From Flavobacterium hibernum (GTDB lineage Bacteria > Bacteroidota > Bacteroidia > Flavobacteriales > Flavobacteriaceae): DNA of 64,000 nucleotides. The notes under the pieces are model-generated. The model was not told the origin of the DNA. It worked only from the letters and a program-made list of their open reading frames with translations, and made no database searches. Position numbers and translations under genes: made by a program. Positions 24,268-32,360 of the stretch are shown piece after piece; position 1 is the first letter of the stretch, and every line of letters begins with the position of its first letter. Where the stretch lies: positions 1-64,000 of the forward strand of contig NZ_JPRK01000015.1 of NCBI RefSeq assembly GCF_000832125.1. Direction: 5' to 3'.

Positions 24268-25038
24268 ATGGCAAAATCAAAAACAATTGTACTAGTACAC
24301 GGAATGTTCGTAAATAACAGTAGTTGGTCTGAATGGAAAAATTATCTGAAGCAAAAAGGTTACACCGTTTATGCTCCACCAAATCCCGGACATGATGGCA
24401 ATCCCGCCGAACTCAGAACCAATATTCATCCTAAACTTGTAGAAACCGGTTTTATAGACGTCGTCACAAATATTGCAACACTTATAGATACCTTACCCGA
24501 AAAACCACTAGTAATTGGACACTCTATGGCTGGCTTAGCCGTTCAAAAACTAATAGATTTAGGCAAAGCCGATGCAGCAGTAAGTATTAATGGCGCACCT
24601 CCAAAAAATGTTCTTCCTCCTTTTTCAACCGTGAAAATTGTTTGGCCTGCGGTAAACTTTTTTTCAAGTAAAGGCTATTATTTAGGCTCGCGAGATTGGT
24701 ACAATCGGGCATTTTTTAATACGCTGTCAAAAGCAGAACAGGACAAAGCATACGATTTGATTGCAGTACCTGAAAGTAGAAAAATAGGGCGTGAAACATT
24801 GCTAAAATCATTTTCGAATGCTGAATTTAAAAAACCACACCAACCAATTTTATTTATTGGAGGGGGACAAGACAAGATATTTCCACCAGAATTAACAAAA
24901 AAAATTGCATCCCAATATAAAGACTCCAATAGCAAAGTTGATTTAAAAATTTTCGAGCAAAAAAGCCATTTTGTTTGTGGCGAAAAGGGCTGGGAAGAAA
25001 TAGCAGATTATATCTTAAAGTGGTATACAGATCTTTAA
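24268..25038 (+). CDS. Alpha/beta hydrolase
   Basis: The 256-residue hydrolase has LVHGMFVNNSSWSEW (oxyanion region), nucleophile Ser in VIGHSMAGLAVQ, a probable acid in GGGQDKIFPPELT and a His in QKSHFVCGEKGWEE. It belongs to the large esterase/lactonase group with a helical cap; substrate unknown. No signal peptide. It converges with the FNR-like gene on the other strand. Confidence 0.85.
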   Translation: MAKSKTIVLVHGMFVNNSSWSEWKNYLKQKGYTVYAPPNPGHDGNPAELRTNIHPKLVETGFIDVVTNIATLIDTLPEKPLVIGHSMAGLAVQKLIDLGKADAAVSINGAPPKNVLPPFSTVKIVWPAVNFFSSKGYYLGSRDWYNRAFFNTLSKAEQDKAYDLIAVPESRKIGRETLLKSFSNAEFKKPHQPILFIGGGQDKIFPPELTKKIASQYKDSNSKVDLKIFEQKSHFVCGEKGWEEIADYILKWYTDL

Positions 25039-25050
25039 AAAACATAAAAG

Positions 25051-25090
25051 AGAGACGTACATCTTAAAGACACATTTTTTGTGCGTCTCT
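25051..25090 (-). terminator. Hairpin between hydrolase and FNR-like gene
   Basis: AGAGACG and CGTCTCT arms (inner pairs ACA/TGTG partly extend the stem) are followed on the minus strand by CTTTTATGTTTTTT. A plausible terminator for the FNR-like gene; similar AGAGACGCAC hairpins are, from memory, common in Flavobacterium. Confidence 0.5.
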
Positions 25091-25108
25091 GCATTATTAC
25101 CAAGCCAT

Positions 25109-25122
25109 AAGTAGTAATACTT
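25109..25122. promoter_or_regulatory. Orphan AAGTA-N4-TACTT site
   Basis: AAGTA-GTAA-TACTT is a perfect match to the nirB-type palindrome, but lies 3 bp past the stop codon of the FNR-like gene, in a convergent spacer with no start codon nearby. No -7 box follows it. It may be a remnant, a decoy or chance. Confidence 0.35.
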
Positions 25123-25125
25123 AAA

Positions 25126-25830
25126 TTAAAAATATTTGTGTTCCATAATTTCTGTTCGCAATTCTGGAATAGCCAAAATACCAATCCTCTTTCCAACCGT
25201 TTCAATTAGTCCTTCTTTTTTAAGACTTGAAAGTATTCTAATCGCTTGTTCTTCGGTAGTTCCGGCAAAATCAGCAATCTCTTTTCGCGAAAGCTCAATA
25301 TCAATTAAACCATTTATTTGTCCAAATTTACGGTGGATATACAGTAACAAATCAATCACCCGTTCACGAACATTCATGTGCGCAATTTTGCGAATATTGT
25401 TTTCACTTTTGTTCAGTTCATCGGCATAAAACAACATTAAAGCATACGTAAATTCGGGAACTTTTTGCAGTATTTCTAACATCGTTTCATTACTAAAATT
25501 GCATAAAACAGTATCTTCAAGAGCATAAGCACCAATTAAATAACGTTTTGAAGTTCCAAACCCTCGAAAACCAATGGTATCGCCGTTTGTAGTAAGACGC
25601 ACAATTTGTTCACGACCATTTATTCCCGTTTTAACCGTTTTTACCTTTCCGCTGCAAACAAAATAAAGCCCTTGCAAGGGAGAATCTTCGGTGATAAACT
25701 GATTCGTTTTTTTACAAACAAAACTATTCTTCTTTAAAATAAACTGCCCCATTTGCTCCAAATGCAAATGTTTCTTAATAAAGCAATTTTCGTTGGGACA
25801 AGTATAACAAACCGTTTGCTCTTCTTTCAT
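25126..25830 (-). CDS. FNR-like Crp-family regulator with four candidate Fe-S cysteines
   Basis: The 234-residue regulator has N-terminal cysteines C8, C11 and C16 (VCYTCPNENC) and C110 in ALEDTVLCNFSNETM, which aligns with E. coli FNR Cys122 by the following helix pattern. These could ligate an oxygen-labile [4Fe-4S] cluster. The cNMP-like barrel (about 30-120), dimer helix and winged HTH (SRKEIADFAGTTEEQAIRIL) follow. The recognition helix keeps FNR's Glu209 and Arg213 positions but has Ile at Ser212, so an altered half-site with a central G is plausible. It is divergent from the fused nitrate reductase gene. Proposed to bind the xxGTA-N4-TACTT sites (inference). Confidence 0.88.
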   Translation of the reverse strand: MKEEQTVCYTCPNENCFIKKHLHLEQMGQFILKKNSFVCKKTNQFITEDSPLQGLYFVCSGKVKTVKTGINGREQIVRLTTNGDTIGFRGFGTSKRYLIGAYALEDTVLCNFSNETMLEILQKVPEFTYALMLFYADELNKSENNIRKIAHMNVRERVIDLLLYIHRKFGQINGLIDIELSRKEIADFAGTTEEQAIRILSSLKKEGLIETVGKRIGILAIPELRTEIMEHKYF

Positions 25831-25923
25831 GAGTTCTAATTTTATCCAATTGAAAACTAATTTGTTGATCCTCTTTTAATTTTATCAAAAATAAAAAAAT
25901 AAATTCAAAAAATAAGTATTTTT

Positions 25924-25944
25924 ACGTATAAATACTTATTTTTG
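25924..25944 (+). promoter_or_regulatory. FNR-like palindrome fused to -7 box, nitrate reductase promoter
   Basis: ACGTA-TAAA-TACTT (25924-25937) overlaps TATTTTTG (25937-25944, a TAnnTTTG match) by one base, exactly as at nirB. A longer AATAAGTATTT...AAATACTTATT inverted repeat encloses it. It lies in the intergenic region shared with the divergent FNR-like gene, so it could regulate both. Confidence 0.6.
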
Positions 25945-26015
25945 TTTTGAAATAAATAAGTGAATTATTTAGATTCTCTTCAGATTTAATTTAGTAGTAT
26001 TCAAAAACAGTCGCC

Positions 26016-29000
26016 ATGCAAAATACCAAAATCAAAACTACCTGTTCCTATTGTGGCGTTGGCTGCGGGATAATCGTTACCAACGATGCCAAAAACGGTG
26101 TGATGGTAACGGGCGACATAGATCATCCGGTAAACAAAGGAATGCTCTGTTCTAAAGGAATGAATTTGCATTATGTCGTTAATGACACTTCAGACCGGAT
26201 TTTATATCCGGAAATGCGAGGCAGCAAATCCTATCCGCTGGAACGTGTAAGTTGGGACACCGCCCTTGATCGTGCCGCAGCTGTTTTTACTTCGATTATA
26301 AAAAAACACGGACCAGATAGTGTTGGATTTTATATCTCTGGACAATGTTTAACGGAGGAATATTACTTAGTAAACAAACTTGTAAAAGGTTTTTTGAAAA
26401 CTAATAATATCGATACCAATTCCAGACTTTGCATGAGTTCTGCAGTTGTAGGTTATAAAAAAACATTTGGAGAAGATTCTGTACCTATTGCTTATGAAGA
26501 TATCGAATTAGCCGATACTTTCTTGATTACAGGCGCAAATCCTGCTTGGTGTCATCCAATTTTATTTAGAAGAATCGAAAAACACAAAGAGAATAACCCC
26601 AAAATAAAAATCATTTGTATTGATCCAAGACGAACGGATACGGCTGCTTTTGCCGATTTACATCTACAAATTATTCCAGGATCTGACATTATATTATATC
26701 ATGCAATTGCCAAACGCATTATAGAAAAGGGTTACGTCGATCACGATTTTGTAAAAAATCATGCCGAAAACTTCAAACAATATAAGGACTTAGTTTTAAG
26801 TACTTCTTTTGAAAAAGCGTCTAAACTATGTGGAATATCAGTAAACGATATTAAACTTGCTGCTGATATTATAGGAAAAGCTAAAGGATTTATTTCGCTT
26901 TGGGCAATGGGACTTAATCAAAGTGCCGTTGGCGTTGATAAAAATACTGCTTTATTAAATTTATCTCTATTAACGGGACAAATTGGAAAACCCGGTTCCG
27001 GACCATTTTCTTTAACGGGACAACCCAACGCAATGGGCGGACGTGAAGTGGGCGGAATGGCAACTTTATTGGCCGCACATAAAGACATTGCAAATCCTGA
27101 ACATCGCAAGGAAGTAGCCAATTTTTGGGGCGTTGACGAAATCTCAGACAAACCCGGTTTAACGGCAACTGAAATGTTTGAAGCACTGGAATCTGGAAAA
27201 ATGAAAGCTGTTTGGATTATTTGCACCAATCCGATGGTGAGTTTGCCCGATTCACGACGTATCGAAAAAGCTTTGCAAAATGCCAAGTTTGTAGTCGTTC
27301 AGGATATTTCGCATAATGCTGATACGTCAAAATATGCCGATTTATTATTACCCGCCGCAGGTTGGTTAGAAAAAGAAGGCACAATGACCAACTCTGAGCG
27401 ACGCATTTCTTATTTACCAAAAGGAATTAATCCGCCTGGAGAAGCACTTCCAGATATCGAAATCTTAATTCGTTTTGCTAAAAAAATGAATTTCTACGGA
27501 TTTGATTTTAATAGCGCCGAAGAAATTTATAAAGAACATTGCGCACTTACCAAAAACACGAACATTGATATATCATTTTTAAACTATCATCGTTTAAAAA
27601 CAGAAGGTACTTTTCAATGGCCAGTTCCAGATTACGGACATCCGGGAACTCCTCGCCTTTTTACCGATAAAAAATTCTACACGCCATCGCAAAAAGCAAT
27701 TTTTAATATTCCCACTTTTATTGAAAATACATCAGAACAACCAAGTCCTAAATATCCATTTATTCTTACCACAGGACGAGTTCGCGATCAATGGCATACG
27801 ATGACTAAAACAGGAAAAGTTTCCAGATTGATGACGCATACGCCTAGTCCTGTTTTAGAGATTAATCCTATTGATGCTTTTAAAAACGATATAAAAAATG
27901 GTGATATTATTGTTGTTTCCAGTAAAAATGGAGAAGTTCGTGTAAAAGCTAAAGTAACAGATTCAATCAAAGAAAAAGTAGTTTTTCTACCCATGCATTG
28001 GGGGAAACAACTCGAAAATGATTTGAACCGCACTAATAATTTGACCAATACAGTTGTCGATCCGGTTTCAAAAGAACCTGATTTTAAATATACAACAGTC
28101 AATATTTCTAAATATATAAAACCTTTCCAGAAAATTGCCATAGTGGGTGCCGGAGCAGCTTCTTTCAGATTCATACAAAACTATCGCGAATTCAATCAAA
28201 CCGATGAAATTATTGTTTTCTCGAACGAAGTAAATCCGTTTTACAATCGCGTTTTACTTCCGGAATATATGACTGGCGAATTTACTTGGGAACAATTGTT
28301 AAAAGTAAAAGATGGCGAAGCTTTCAACAAACTAAATATTACTATGAAAGCCGGCGTTGCAATTGACAAAATCGATGCTGGCCAAAAAACAATTACAGAT
28401 AGTCTAGGTGAAACACATACTTTCGATTCTTTGATTCTGGCAACCGGAAGTCGTCCGTTTGTGCCAGAAAATGCTCAACTACATCTTCCGGGTCGTTTTA
28501 CCGTACGAAGAAAAGAAGATGCAGATCGTTTAAAAAAACATCTTGACAGCACTAATTTACCGCCCGAAGAGCAACATGTTGTAATTATTGGCGGTGGTTT
28601 ATTAGGTTTAGAATTGGCAGCAGCTTTAAAACATAAAAAAGTAAAAACAACTATAATTCAGCGTGCATCTCGTTTGATGGAACGTCAATTGGACCGAATT
28701 TCAAGTAAATTGTTGGCCGAAGAAGTTCAGCTTCGTGATATTCAAATTTATTTTGACAATGAAGTCAGTACGGTTTTTGAAACGGATAATGAAAACGAAA
28801 TCGAAATTGCTTTAAAAAGTGGCCGAATTATTACTGCAAATGCCATTGTTTATACTATTGGAACAATTCCGAATATCGAAATTGCAAGAGAAACTGGTCT
28901 TGCCTGCGGTCGTGGCGTAAAAGTAAATCAGTATTTACAATCATCAAATCCGGATATTTATGCCATTGGAGAAATTGCCGAATTCAACAATAAATTATTC

Positions 29001-29531
29001 GGAATCACATCGGCAGCCGAAGAACAAGCAGATATTCTAGCTAACTTTTTGGCGGGCGATATTAGCAGTTTTTACAAAGGTTCGATCTTAATGAACATTC
29101 TAAAACTAGAAGATATTAACCTTTGCAGTATTGGAGATTTAACCATTCCAGAAAATGACGATTCATACGAAGAAATTATTTTTGCCGATTTGAAAAAACG
29201 CTATTACAAGAAGTGTATCGTAAAAGACGATTTGCTTGTTGGCGCAATTTTAATGGGAGATAAAAATGAATTTGCCGAATTTAAAACGATGATCGAAAGC
29301 AAAATCGAATTATCTGACAAACGAAATACATTGCTTCGCGGAAGCTCAAATGCCAAACCTGTTTTAGGAAAATTAGTTTGTTCCTGTAGCCAGGTAGGAG
29401 CCGGAAATATAGAAGAAACCATAAAAGGTGGTGTCACTAATTTTACAGATTTATGCAAAAATACAGGCGCAGGATTGGGCTGCGGAAGCTGTAAAACCGA
29501 AGTAAAAGAGATATTGGCGAAATGTAAATAG
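26016..29531 (+). CDS. Fused assimilatory nitrate reductase (Mo enzyme-flavoprotein-BFD)
   Basis: This 1171-residue protein is a three-part fusion. Residues 1-690 are a molybdopterin oxidoreductase of the NasA/NarB type with a [4Fe-4S] site (C10, C13, C17, C45) and a C-terminal MopB domain (FILTTGRVRDQWHTMTKTG). Residues about 705-1090 are an FAD/NAD(P)-linked oxidoreductase resembling NasB or the NirB N-terminus (VGAGAASFRF, ATGSRPFVP, IIGGGLLGLELAAAL). Residues about 1120-1168 are a BFD-like [2Fe-2S] domain (CSCS...CGSC). It reduces nitrate to nitrite in the cytoplasm. The single chain replaces the separate NasA, NasB and electron-transfer parts of other bacteria. Confidence 0.93.
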   Translation: MQNTKIKTTCSYCGVGCGIIVTNDAKNGVMVTGDIDHPVNKGMLCSKGMNLHYVVNDTSDRILYPEMRGSKSYPLERVSWDTALDRAAAVFTSIIKKHGPDSVGFYISGQCLTEEYYLVNKLVKGFLKTNNIDTNSRLCMSSAVVGYKKTFGEDSVPIAYEDIELADTFLITGANPAWCHPILFRRIEKHKENNPKIKIICIDPRRTDTAAFADLHLQIIPGSDIILYHAIAKRIIEKGYVDHDFVKNHAENFKQYKDLVLSTSFEKASKLCGISVNDIKLAADIIGKAKGFISLWAMGLNQSAVGVDKNTALLNLSLLTGQIGKPGSGPFSLTGQPNAMGGREVGGMATLLAAHKDIANPEHRKEVANFWGVDEISDKPGLTATEMFEALESGKMKAVWIICTNPMVSLPDSRRIEKALQNAKFVVVQDISHNADTSKYADLLLPAAGWLEKEGTMTNSERRISYLPKGINPPGEALPDIEILIRFAKKMNFYGFDFNSAEEIYKEHCALTKNTNIDISFLNYHRLKTEGTFQWPVPDYGHPGTPRLFTDKKFYTPSQKAIFNIPTFIENTSEQPSPKYPFILTTGRVRDQWHTMTKTGKVSRLMTHTPSPVLEINPIDAFKNDIKNGDIIVVSSKNGEVRVKAKVTDSIKEKVVFLPMHWGKQLENDLNRTNNLTNTVVDPVSKEPDFKYTTVNISKYIKPFQKIAIVGAGAASFRFIQNYREFNQTDEIIVFSNEVNPFYNRVLLPEYMTGEFTWEQLLKVKDGEAFNKLNITMKAGVAIDKIDAGQKTITDSLGETHTFDSLILATGSRPFVPENAQLHLPGRFTVRRKEDADRLKKHLDSTNLPPEEQHVVIIGGGLLGLELAAALKHKKVKTTIIQRASRLMERQLDRISSKLLAEEVQLRDIQIYFDNEVSTVFETDNENEIEIALKSGRIITANAIVYTIGTIPNIEIARETGLACGRGVKVNQYLQSSNPDIYAIGEIAEFNNKLFGITSAAEEQADILANFLAGDISSFYKGSILMNILKLEDINLCSIGDLTIPENDDSYEEIIFADLKKRYYKKCIVKDDLLVGAILMGDKNEFAEFKTMIESKIELSDKRNTLLRGSSNAKPVLGKLVCSCSQVGAGNIEETIKGGVTNFTDLCKNTGAGLGCGSCKTEVKEILAKCK

Positions 29532-29715
29532 TATTCAGTCGCAGTTTACAGTCGCAGTCGCAGTTAACAGTATTCAGTTGACAGTAAGACTAATAAAGTA
29601 AACCAAAATTAAAAACTGAGACCGGAAACTAAGACTGAGACTGGAAACCGAGACTGCCACCGAAAACGGAGACTGAAAACTGAGACTGAAAACTGAGACT
29701 GAAAACCGAAAACTA
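29532..29715. repeat. Degenerate GACTGA/CAGT simple repeat
   Basis: About 180 bp composed first of TTCAGTCGCAGTTTACAGT-like units, then of GAGACTGAAAACT-like units repeated about eight times with changes. It separates the fused nitrate reductase from the rubredoxin-type gene. Related inverted sequence occurs at 34823-34886, and a trace at 55838-55862. Confidence 0.7.
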
Positions 29716-29722
29716 AGAAAAT

Positions 29723-31153
29723 ATGGAACTAACAAGACTAATAGTAAAAGGAGGAGTTATTTCGCCTGGAGAATTGCGAGAAGTAGTCAATATGGCAATG
29801 GATCAGGGTTTAGATTCGATTTCATTTGGTTCAAGACAAGACATTATTTTTCCTAACGGATTTAAATCTTTAGATAAAGAAAAACTGGGCAAACATCATT
29901 TTGTTTTTCCAGATCAAAAAAGTGGCAATAATATTGTTTCTTCTTATGTTTCCACAGATATTTTTAGAAATACCAATTGGCTTACGGGTAATAAATTTCT
30001 ATACATTTTAGAGCAATTTAAAGAACAGCCAAAACTCAAAGTAAACATAACCGATCCTAAACAACAATTGGTTCCCTTATTTACAGGACATCTCAATTTT
30101 ATAGCTTCAGAGCACGAAGATTACTGGTTTTTATACATTCGTTTACCAAAATGGGAGCGAATGGAAATGTATCCAATCCTGATTTATAGTTGGGATATTG
30201 CAACTTTCTACTATGAAATCGAAAAAATTGCAGCCGAAGAATCAATGGGAATTGATATGCTTTTTAGCTTGGTTAGTGATGCATTAGAAACCAATAACAG
30301 AACAATTGATAAACCTTTGAATATTCCTTTTTATCCTTTTCCATATTATGAAGGTATGAATAGAATGGGAATTGATCAGTATTGGCTTGGTTTGTATTGG
30401 AGAAATAATTTGTACAATCTCGATTTTCTAAAAGAAATGTGCGACTTGTGTTTTGATTGCAAAATTGGAAAAATATGCATTACGCCATGGAAATCCTTTA
30501 TTATAAAAGGAATTCCAAAAGATCGAAAACTGGAATGGGAGAAATTCCTGGGCAAAAGAGGAATCAACGTTCGTCATTCTTTACTTGAATTAAACTGGCA
30601 TTTACCTGTTGCAATGGAATGGGCATTAAACCTTAAAACTTTCTTGGTTCGTACGCTCGATCAATTTGACATTAGTACTTATGGCTTAACTTTTGGAATA
30701 TCCGAATATAATCGTGATGGTCATTATTTCACTTCGATTGTTGTCGAAAAAAATGAGTTGCCACCAGCTTTAGAGTCCATTAAAATTCGAGATACTTACA
30801 ATGTATTGTTTGCTAAAAATTTTGATCCAAATACAAGAGAATATCTCGTGCATTCGCAAGATATTGACAAACTCGAATTGCCTACGATTTTAATTGAATT
30901 GAGCCGAAAATATTTTGACGAACTAGGAAATTCAGTTCCTGAAACAAATGAAAATTTACAGAAAAAAGAAAAACCAAAATTAGATATTTACCAATGTCAG
31001 GAATGTTTAACATTATACAATTCTGAATACGGAGATGAAACCCAAGGAATTCCAAAAGGTATTCTATTTACAGATTTAGGCGAAGATTATTGCTGTTCTT
31101 TATGCGAAGCACCAAAAAATACTTTCAGGATTTTAGAGATCATAAAAAACTAA
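29723..31153 (+). CDS. Siroheme-reductase-like protein with C-terminal rubredoxin
   Basis: The 476-residue protein begins with a nitrite/sulfite-reductase ferredoxin-like half domain (MELTRLIVKGGVISPGELRE, GLDSISFGSRQDIIF). A middle region carries a cysteine cluster (MCDLCFDCKIGKIC) followed by ITPWKSFII, like the TPW motif of precorrin-3B synthase/sulfite reductase proteins. A second half domain (TYGLTFGISEYNRDGHYFTS) follows. The C-terminus (about 423-470) is rubredoxin: YQCQECLTLYNSEYG and DYCCSLCEAPK, with both CxxC pairs. The canonical Cx5C...Cx3C siroheme signature is not seen. It may pass electrons to the nitrate or nitrite reductase (inference from context). Confidence 0.75.
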   Translation: MELTRLIVKGGVISPGELREVVNMAMDQGLDSISFGSRQDIIFPNGFKSLDKEKLGKHHFVFPDQKSGNNIVSSYVSTDIFRNTNWLTGNKFLYILEQFKEQPKLKVNITDPKQQLVPLFTGHLNFIASEHEDYWFLYIRLPKWERMEMYPILIYSWDIATFYYEIEKIAAEESMGIDMLFSLVSDALETNNRTIDKPLNIPFYPFPYYEGMNRMGIDQYWLGLYWRNNLYNLDFLKEMCDLCFDCKIGKICITPWKSFIIKGIPKDRKLEWEKFLGKRGINVRHSLLELNWHLPVAMEWALNLKTFLVRTLDQFDISTYGLTFGISEYNRDGHYFTSIVVEKNELPPALESIKIRDTYNVLFAKNFDPNTREYLVHSQDIDKLELPTILIELSRKYFDELGNSVPETNENLQKKEKPKLDIYQCQECLTLYNSEYGDETQGIPKGILFTDLGEDYCCSLCEAPKNTFRILEIIKN

Positions 31154-31474
31154 GTAAACCATTATATTCATCATAATATCTATTAAGTCTTACGAAACGT
31201 AGTTTACTAAAAACAAATTATTATTGAAGTAATCCTTTTATAGTATTGTTTTTAATACTGTATTTCCTCTATTTTCTCAAGTAGAATTGTTAAGAGATTT
31301 TGTTTTTTTTTATTCAATAAAACAACAATAAACTAATATTCAGTATTTTATAATTTAAAATTATAGAAAAACTTAACATTGGGGCATTTGTTTATTGATT
31401 ATATTTACTTAACCGTAAATTAACAATTTAGATACATTGTTAACAATATACTCATCTAAAAGCAAATTTATTAT
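31154..31474 (+). other. AT-rich gap with TTAACAAT inverted repeat
   Basis: This 321-bp gap has no ORF or strong terminator. Near its end, TTAACAAT (31420-31427) and ATTGTTAA (31436-31443) form an 8-bp inverted repeat 31 bp before the lysine-rich gene. The same arms occur before the sigma factor gene at 42311-42327. Confidence 0.4.
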
Positions 31475-32134
31475 ATGGAAAACAAAGCCACAGATACGAA
31501 TCCTGAGAAAATCGATTCTCCAAAACCAGAAATTACGCAACCTGTTACCGAGAGTGCAAAACCTGCAAATACTCCAGTAAAAGCACCCGTTCGTAAAACA
31601 ACACAAGTTAAAACTACTACCGCTGCAAAACCGGCTGCATCAACAGCTGCAAAGCCTACTACACCAAAAGCACCAGCAAAACCTGTTACAAAAGCAGCTA
31701 CAACTGCTGCTCCAAAAGTTCCGGCAAAAACAACAATTGCGTCGAAACCAGCAGCAAAAAGTACGCCTGTAAAAAAAGTAGCTACGCCAACTATAAAACC
31801 TGAAATTGCAAAGGAAATTTTAGAACCAAAAGACGAAAAGACAACTGAAATAAAATTAAAAGAAGAATCAACAAAAGGCAAATCTGCCGATAAAAAGAAG
31901 AAAAAAGTGAAAGACAAAGACAAAGAAAAAGAGCAAGCCAAAAAGAAATTAGCTAAGAAAAAAGAAAAAGCTAAAAACGACAAAAAGAAAGAAAAAGCTA
32001 AAAAAGCTAAACAGAAAGCCAAAGCAAAGAAAAAAGAAAAAGCTAAAAAGGCAAAAGAGAAAGCTAAAGCTAAAAAAATAGCCAAGAAAAAAGCAAAGTC
32101 TCAGAAAAAATCTAAGGCTAAAAAGAAAAAATAA
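31475..32134 (+). CDS. Lysine/alanine-rich histone-H1-like protein
   Basis: The 219-residue protein has no folded domain that I recognise. Residues 1-105 are rich in Ala, Pro, Thr and Lys (KPAAKS, APAKPV), like eukaryotic H1 tails or AlgP. Residues about 130-219 are nearly all Lys, Ala, Glu and Asp in KKEKAKKAK-type units and end KAKKKK. The strongly basic tail suggests binding to nucleic acid or another polyanion (inference). Codons and strand match the neighbours, and a terminator follows at 32144-32178, supporting a real gene. The opposite strand is also open, but gives a Phe/Ala/Leu-rich shadow. Confidence 0.75.
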   Translation: MENKATDTNPEKIDSPKPEITQPVTESAKPANTPVKAPVRKTTQVKTTTAAKPAASTAAKPTTPKAPAKPVTKAATTAAPKVPAKTTIASKPAAKSTPVKKVATPTIKPEIAKEILEPKDEKTTEIKLKEESTKGKSADKKKKKVKDKDKEKEQAKKKLAKKKEKAKNDKKKEKAKKAKQKAKAKKKEKAKKAKEKAKAKKIAKKKAKSQKKSKAKKKK

Positions 32135-32143
32135 TATTTAAGA

Positions 32144-32178
32144 AAGGTTTGACTTCAAAAAGTTGAACCTTTTTTTTT
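32144..32178 (+). terminator. Terminator after the lysine-rich gene
   Basis: AGGTTTGACTT and AAGTTGAACCT form an imperfect hairpin with a single bulged base, followed by nine T residues. Confidence 0.75.
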
Positions 32179-32199
32179 GCCTCTAAATTTATCATCTAG

Positions 32200-32303
32200 T
32201 TTGTCATTTCGACGAAGGAGAAATCTCCACGAGAAGCTCGACAAAGATTTGATTCTCATTACGGAGTTACTTGCGGAGATTTCTCCTTCGTCGAAATGAC
32301 AAA
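32200..32303. repeat. GTCATTTCGA-family element, copy 4
   Basis: Perfect 29-bp arms (32200-32228 and 32275-32303) surround a 46-bp core with AGCTCGACAAAGATT. The best-preserved copy in the window; it sits between the lysine-rich gene and the dihydroorotase-like gene. Confidence 0.8.
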
Positions 32304-32360
32304 CTGTATGGCCAAAAAGTATTAGAAACAACATTCCAATTAAAATAAATTTATCTACAT

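Noticed and set aside
31471..32085. Long minus-strand ORF of Phe/Ala/Leu repeats
   Set aside because: It is the exact antisense of the lysine-rich gene; K-rich codons read backwards give F and L. The plus frame has a terminator and a normal start.
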